Source: an uncultured Anaeroplasmataceae bacterium (GTDB taxonomy: Bacteria > Bacillota_I > Bacilli_A > Acholeplasmatales > Anaeroplasmataceae). Taken from it: a stretch of DNA of 64,000 nt. Within the stretch, counting starts at the first letter, position 1; each line of letters opens with the position of its first letter. The stretch lies in assembly GCA_910584005.1 (NCBI GenBank), contig CAJTXR010000001.1, positions 62,001 through 126,000 of the forward strand. The letters run 5' to 3'. Below are positions 61,527-64,000 of this stretch, one piece after another. Position numbers and translations under genes: made by a program. Below the pieces are notes generated by a model. The model did not search any database. It saw nothing but the letters and a program-made list of their open reading frames with translations, and was not told the origin of the DNA.

Positions 61527-61622
61527 TATTTCTCACTTCCATATGTTATATTATAAGGGGAAATAGCAGAAAAATCTATGATAAAAACTAAAATTTTTAG
61601 TTTGAAATAAGAAAAAATTTCG

Positions 61623-61638
61623 TGTTAAGCGTTTTCAT
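61623..61638 (+). promoter_or_regulatory. cre-like operator candidate
   Basis: TGTTAAGCGTTTTCAT closely resembles the element upstream of eno (4383-4398). It is about 65 bp upstream of the small Cys-rich gene, near a TATACT -10 box (61663-61668). Confidence 0.3.
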
Positions 61639-61705
61639 GTAGATTTTCTTTTTTTTTAGGATTATACTTATAGTAGAAATAAAGGAAAGTAAAGAGTGAA
61701 GAATT

Positions 61706-61888
61706 ATGACAAATGATAAACAACAAAAAATTGATTATGATAAGTGGCTGGAAAGCGAGAAAAAGCATAAGGACATGTGCGGTACATATGATTTTTGTAA
61801 ATATTGTGATAAGACTTTAGAGAATCCTTGTGCCAAAGCAGTAGAAAAAATAACAGCGGCTTTAAAGGAAACTGCTTATAAAAAATAA
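61706..61888 (+). CDS. Small Cys-rich protein
   Basis: A 60-residue protein with the cysteines MCGTYDFCKYCDKTLENPCA (Cys at about 25, 31, 34 and 42), a pattern that could bind zinc or an iron-sulfur cluster. It has a good AGAGTGAAG ribosome site, its own -10 box and a terminator behind it, so I regard it as real. I do not recognise its family. It ends in a short amphipathic helix. Confidence 0.7.
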   Translation: MTNDKQQKIDYDKWLESEKKHKDMCGTYDFCKYCDKTLENPCAKAVEKITAALKETAYKK

Positions 61889-61898
61889 GACTGAACTT

Positions 61899-61936
61899 AA
61901 ATTCCCCTTTGAATATGAGGGGATTATTTTTATTTT
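61899..61936 (+). terminator. Intrinsic terminator
   Basis: CCCCT (61904-61908) pairs with AGGGG (61918-61922), AT pairs extend the stem and a T-rich run follows. Confidence 0.7.
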
Positions 61937-61973
61937 CTGTTTTATACTACTAGTAATCTTTTTTTATTTAATG

Positions 61974-61979
61974 TATAAT
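61974..61979 (+). promoter_or_regulatory. -10 box of prfB
   Basis: TATAAT about 76 bp upstream of the prfB ATG; the -35 is not obvious. Confidence 0.5.
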
Positions 61980-62012
61980 TATAAATAGTAAAGCTAGCAA
62001 CCGCTAAATTAT

Positions 62013-62047
62013 AAAGACTCTATCCATGAGTCTTTTCTTTTGTTTAG
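62013..62047 (+). terminator. Terminator-like hairpin in the prfB leader
   Basis: AAAGACTC (62013-62020) pairs with GAGTCTTT (62028-62035), loop TATCCAT, followed by a T-rich run, only about 10 bases before the prfB ribosome site. It lies downstream of the -10 box, so transcription must pass through it. Confidence 0.65.
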
Positions 62048-62055
62048 GTGATAAT

Positions 62056-63162
62056 ATGGAAAAATATGAAATTAATAAATTTATAACTGAATATGATGCT
62101 AAACTTTTAGATTTAAAAATTGCGTTAAATGTGGAAGGAAAGCGACCAATTTTGGCTCAATTAGAAGCAGAAATTAATGATAATGATTTTTGGTTAGATC
62201 AAGAAAAGGCCAAGGGAATTTTAACTAAAGCTAATGCGATTAAAGAAACGTTACTACAGTATGATAGCATAGAAAAAAAGTATGTAGATTTAAAGGAATT
62301 CATTGAGGTAGCATTAGAAGATCCAGATGCGATGTCTTTATTTGAAAGCATGGTTGAAGAAGTAAAAAAAGATGTAGCTAAAGTAGAAGAACAGGCTTTA
62401 TTGAGTGGAAAATATGACTACTTTGATTGTATCGTTGAACTTCATCCAGGTGCTGGAGGAACAGAATCAATGGATTGGGCAGATATGCTTTACCGAATGT
62501 ACAATCGGTTTTGTGCGATTAAGGGATTTAAGATTACAGTTTTAGATTATTTGGCTGGCGATGAGGCTGGAATTAAATCTGTTACCTTATCGGTGTCTGG
62601 TCCTTATGCTTATGGATTATTTAAGGCCGAGCGTGGAGTTCACAGGCTAGTGCGAATTTCCCCTTTTGATTCTAATGCTAGACGGCATACATCATTTGTA
62701 TCTTGTGATGTATCTCCTCAAATTGAAACGACAGATGAGATTAAAATTCAAGATGAAGATTTAAAAATTGATGTTTACCATTCTTCAGGTGCAGGTGGAC
62801 AATCGGTAAATACGACCGATTCGGCGGTTAGAATTACACATAAGCCTACAGGTATTGTAGTTACTTGTCAAAATGAACGAAGTCAGATTAAGAATAGAGA
62901 AGTGGCTATGCGAGTTTTAAAATCCAAATTACTGGAACTTGAAATTAAACGTCAAGAAACAGAGATGAAAGAACTAAAGGGTGAACAAATGGGGATTAAT
63001 TTTGGAAGTCAAATTCGATCCTATGTATTTTGTCCTTATACTTTAGTTAAGGATCATCGGACAGGGTATGAAATGGGAAATATAACGGCAGTAATGGATG
63101 GCGATATTGAAGGGTTTATGATTGCATATTTAAAAATGATAGCGGGGAAGAAGAATGAATAA
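62056..63162 (+). CDS. prfB: Peptide chain release factor 2, no frameshift site
   Basis: A 368-residue RF2, which reads UAA and UGA. It has the RF2-specific SPF anticodon-mimic (RISPFDSNARRHTSF), the catalytic GGQ in SGAGGQSVN and a full N-terminal domain. Many bacteria autoregulate RF2 through an in-frame UGA near codon 26 with a +1 frameshift. Here the N-terminal region (LKIALNVEGKRPILAQL) reads through with no stop and no CTTTGA slip site. The start 62056 follows AGGTGATAAT. A terminator-like hairpin sits in the leader instead. The YitT-family gene overlaps its end by 8 bp. Confidence 0.96.
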   Translation: MEKYEINKFITEYDAKLLDLKIALNVEGKRPILAQLEAEINDNDFWLDQEKAKGILTKANAIKETLLQYDSIEKKYVDLKEFIEVALEDPDAMSLFESMVEEVKKDVAKVEEQALLSGKYDYFDCIVELHPGAGGTESMDWADMLYRMYNRFCAIKGFKITVLDYLAGDEAGIKSVTLSVSGPYAYGLFKAERGVHRLVRISPFDSNARRHTSFVSCDVSPQIETTDEIKIQDEDLKIDVYHSSGAGGQSVNTTDSAVRITHKPTGIVVTCQNERSQIKNREVAMRVLKSKLLELEIKRQETEMKELKGEQMGINFGSQIRSYVFCPYTLVKDHRTGYEMGNITAVMDGDIEGFMIAYLKMIAGKKNE

Positions 63163-64000
63163 GGAGTATATAAAGAAAAGATTAATTCAATATATTTATA
63201 TTGCGGTAGGTGTCATTTTACTTGATATTGGTTTTTACTTTTTTATCAGTCCAGCAAGATTGGTTTTAGGAGGAATGATGGGTGTTTCTGTAATTTTAGA
63301 ACCATTTTATTCTAAACTAGGGAGTTGGTTTACAGACTCAATATTTTTATTTATTGCTAATGGAGTGGTCTTAATTATTGGGGGAATTTTACTTGGAAAA
63401 GATTTTTTTCTTAAAACGATTTTTTCTAGTGTTTTTTCTCCATTAATTATTTTATTATTTGAACAAACCTGTGATCCCAATTTCTTCTTAAAAGAAGTAT
63501 CTGAAAGTGGATATTATATCATTGCCTTAGTTTGTAGTTCTATCCTATCTGGATTAGGATTAGGACTTGCGTTAAAGCATAACGGAAGCACAGGCGGTTT
63601 AGATGTCGTTCAAAAGATAATGAGTAAATATCTTCATATCCCCTACTCTAAAACGATGTATTTGACAGATTGGGTAATCGTGTTTATTTCCGGATTCTCT
63701 TTTATTGGACGTTTTTCTTATAATATTGAAATGGTCATTTATGGTGTTTTAGGGGTTCTTGCAATTTCGCAAATTACCGATGCGATTGCGTTAAATGCTA
63801 GAAATCGCCGTACTGCATATATCATTACGGAAAAACCAGAAGAAATCAAAAATTTAATCTATGAACTCACGGATCGAGGAGTTACATTTGTAGATGCAAG
63901 TGGTGGATATACTGGTGCACATAAGACAATGGTCATTTGTACGATGGAAAAAAATGAGGCTTATAAAATAACGGAAGCCTTGAAGGGAATTGATCCACAT
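63155..64000 (+). CDS. YitT-family membrane protein (C-terminus cut off by window edge)
   Basis: The frame starts at ATG 63155 and is open to the last base, showing 282 residues. Five or so membrane segments (within 1-200) contain FFISPARLVLGGMMGVSVIL and KHNGSTGGLDVVQKIM, typical of the YitT/DUF161 family. The C-terminal part (RRTAYIITEKPEEIKNLI and VDASGGYTGAHKTMVICT) is the cytoplasmic DUF2179 domain. The family is thought to be a transporter of unknown substrate. It overlaps prfB by 8 bp; the GGGGAAGAAG ribosome site lies inside prfB. Confidence 0.9.
   Translation, partial: MNKEYIKKRLIQYIYIAVGVILLDIGFYFFISPARLVLGGMMGVSVILEPFYSKLGSWFTDSIFLFIANGVVLIIGGILLGKDFFLKTIFSSVFSPLIILLFEQTCDPNFFLKEVSESGYYIIALVCSSILSGLGLGLALKHNGSTGGLDVVQKIMSKYLHIPYSKTMYLTDWVIVFISGFSFIGRFSYNIEMVIYGVLGVLAISQITDAIALNARNRRTAYIITEKPEEIKNLIYELTDRGVTFVDASGGYTGAHKTMVICTMEKNEAYKITEALKGIDPH

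Noticed and set aside
61527..62055. tRNA or other structured RNA genes in intergenic gaps
   Set aside because: I looked for cloverleaf patterns and CCA ends in the larger gaps and saw only terminator-type hairpins, the FMN riboswitch and the T-box.
62026..62056. Upstream in-frame ATG extension of prfB
   Set aside because: It would begin inside the leader hairpin without a ribosome site; 62056 has AGGTGATAAT at good spacing.
62056..62200. Programmed +1 frameshift in prfB
   Set aside because: I looked for an early UGA with a CTTTGA slip site; the frame is open and matches full-length RF2.

Overview
The window is AT-rich DNA with standard-code, tightly packed, mostly plus-strand genes. It looks like a low-GC Bacillota chromosome, probably of the Erysipelotrichales type or a close relative. 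The evidence is consistent Shine-Dalgarno sites, an FMN riboswitch, a T-box, intrinsic terminators, an RF2 gene (so UGA is a stop codon) and BspA-type repeats. A SpoIIIAH-like gene and a SpoIVFA/SpoIVFB-like pair point to a sporulation heritage. I saw no rRNA, tRNA, CRISPR array, transposase or phage genes.

Layout. 1-1730 (minus): a truncated FtsX-like membrane protein and a secreted protein, resembling a bacteriocin/immunity-type locus. 1951-7170: gpmI, FMN riboswitch-ribU, eno, efp with an altered tip loop, and an alpha/beta hydrolase. 7193-13520: coaD, a lipoprotein, an XTP pyrophosphatase, a phosphodiesterase, a large degenerate GGDEF/EAL protein, a SpoIIIAH-like protein and a DUF1836 protein. 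13652-23252: an SGNH-like protein, a GT4 glycosyltransferase, two flavoproteins, a GNAT, a GH4 enzyme with the CHEV motif, queH, a metallophosphatase and an RluA-type synthase. 23272-33727: two heterodimeric ABC exporters, one behind a MarR regulator with an apparent operator. 34254-37531: HAD-ybeY-cdd-era-recO. 37544-44270: a T-box operon (GNAT, hisS, archaeal-type aspS, dCMP deaminase, Lon-like PDZ protease, membrane protein, lspA, rluD). 44290-47670: nadE and a NadD-NrtR fusion. 47762-52572: a tandemly duplicated secreted subtilase plus lipoprotein. 52647-64000: ansA, tig, lon, radC, spoIVFA/B-like genes, an M28 peptidase, a ParB-like-domain protein, a small Cys-rich protein, prfB and a truncated YitT-family gene.

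The best candidate for an undescribed system is 47545-52572. Each unit holds a secreted subtilase with an intact catalytic triad and a Cys/His-rich tail, followed by a lipoprotein. The lipoprotein resembles the subtilase's own prodomain, which suggests a membrane-tethered prodomain-type inhibitor or immunity protein. The units are mosaic: about 490 bp (the 3' end of the nadD fusion, the promoter, the signal peptide and half the prodomain) is almost identical between copies, while the catalytic domains and lipoproteins have diverged.

Other notable points are the NadD-NrtR fusion, the EF-P lacking the PGKG tip, the catalytically dead GGDEF/EAL protein, the archaeal-type AspRS behind a T-box whose specifier region reads GACAC, a hairpin between the Shine-Dalgarno and start of tig, a perfect inverted repeat on the lon promoter, and a frameshift-free prfB with a terminator-like leader hairpin.
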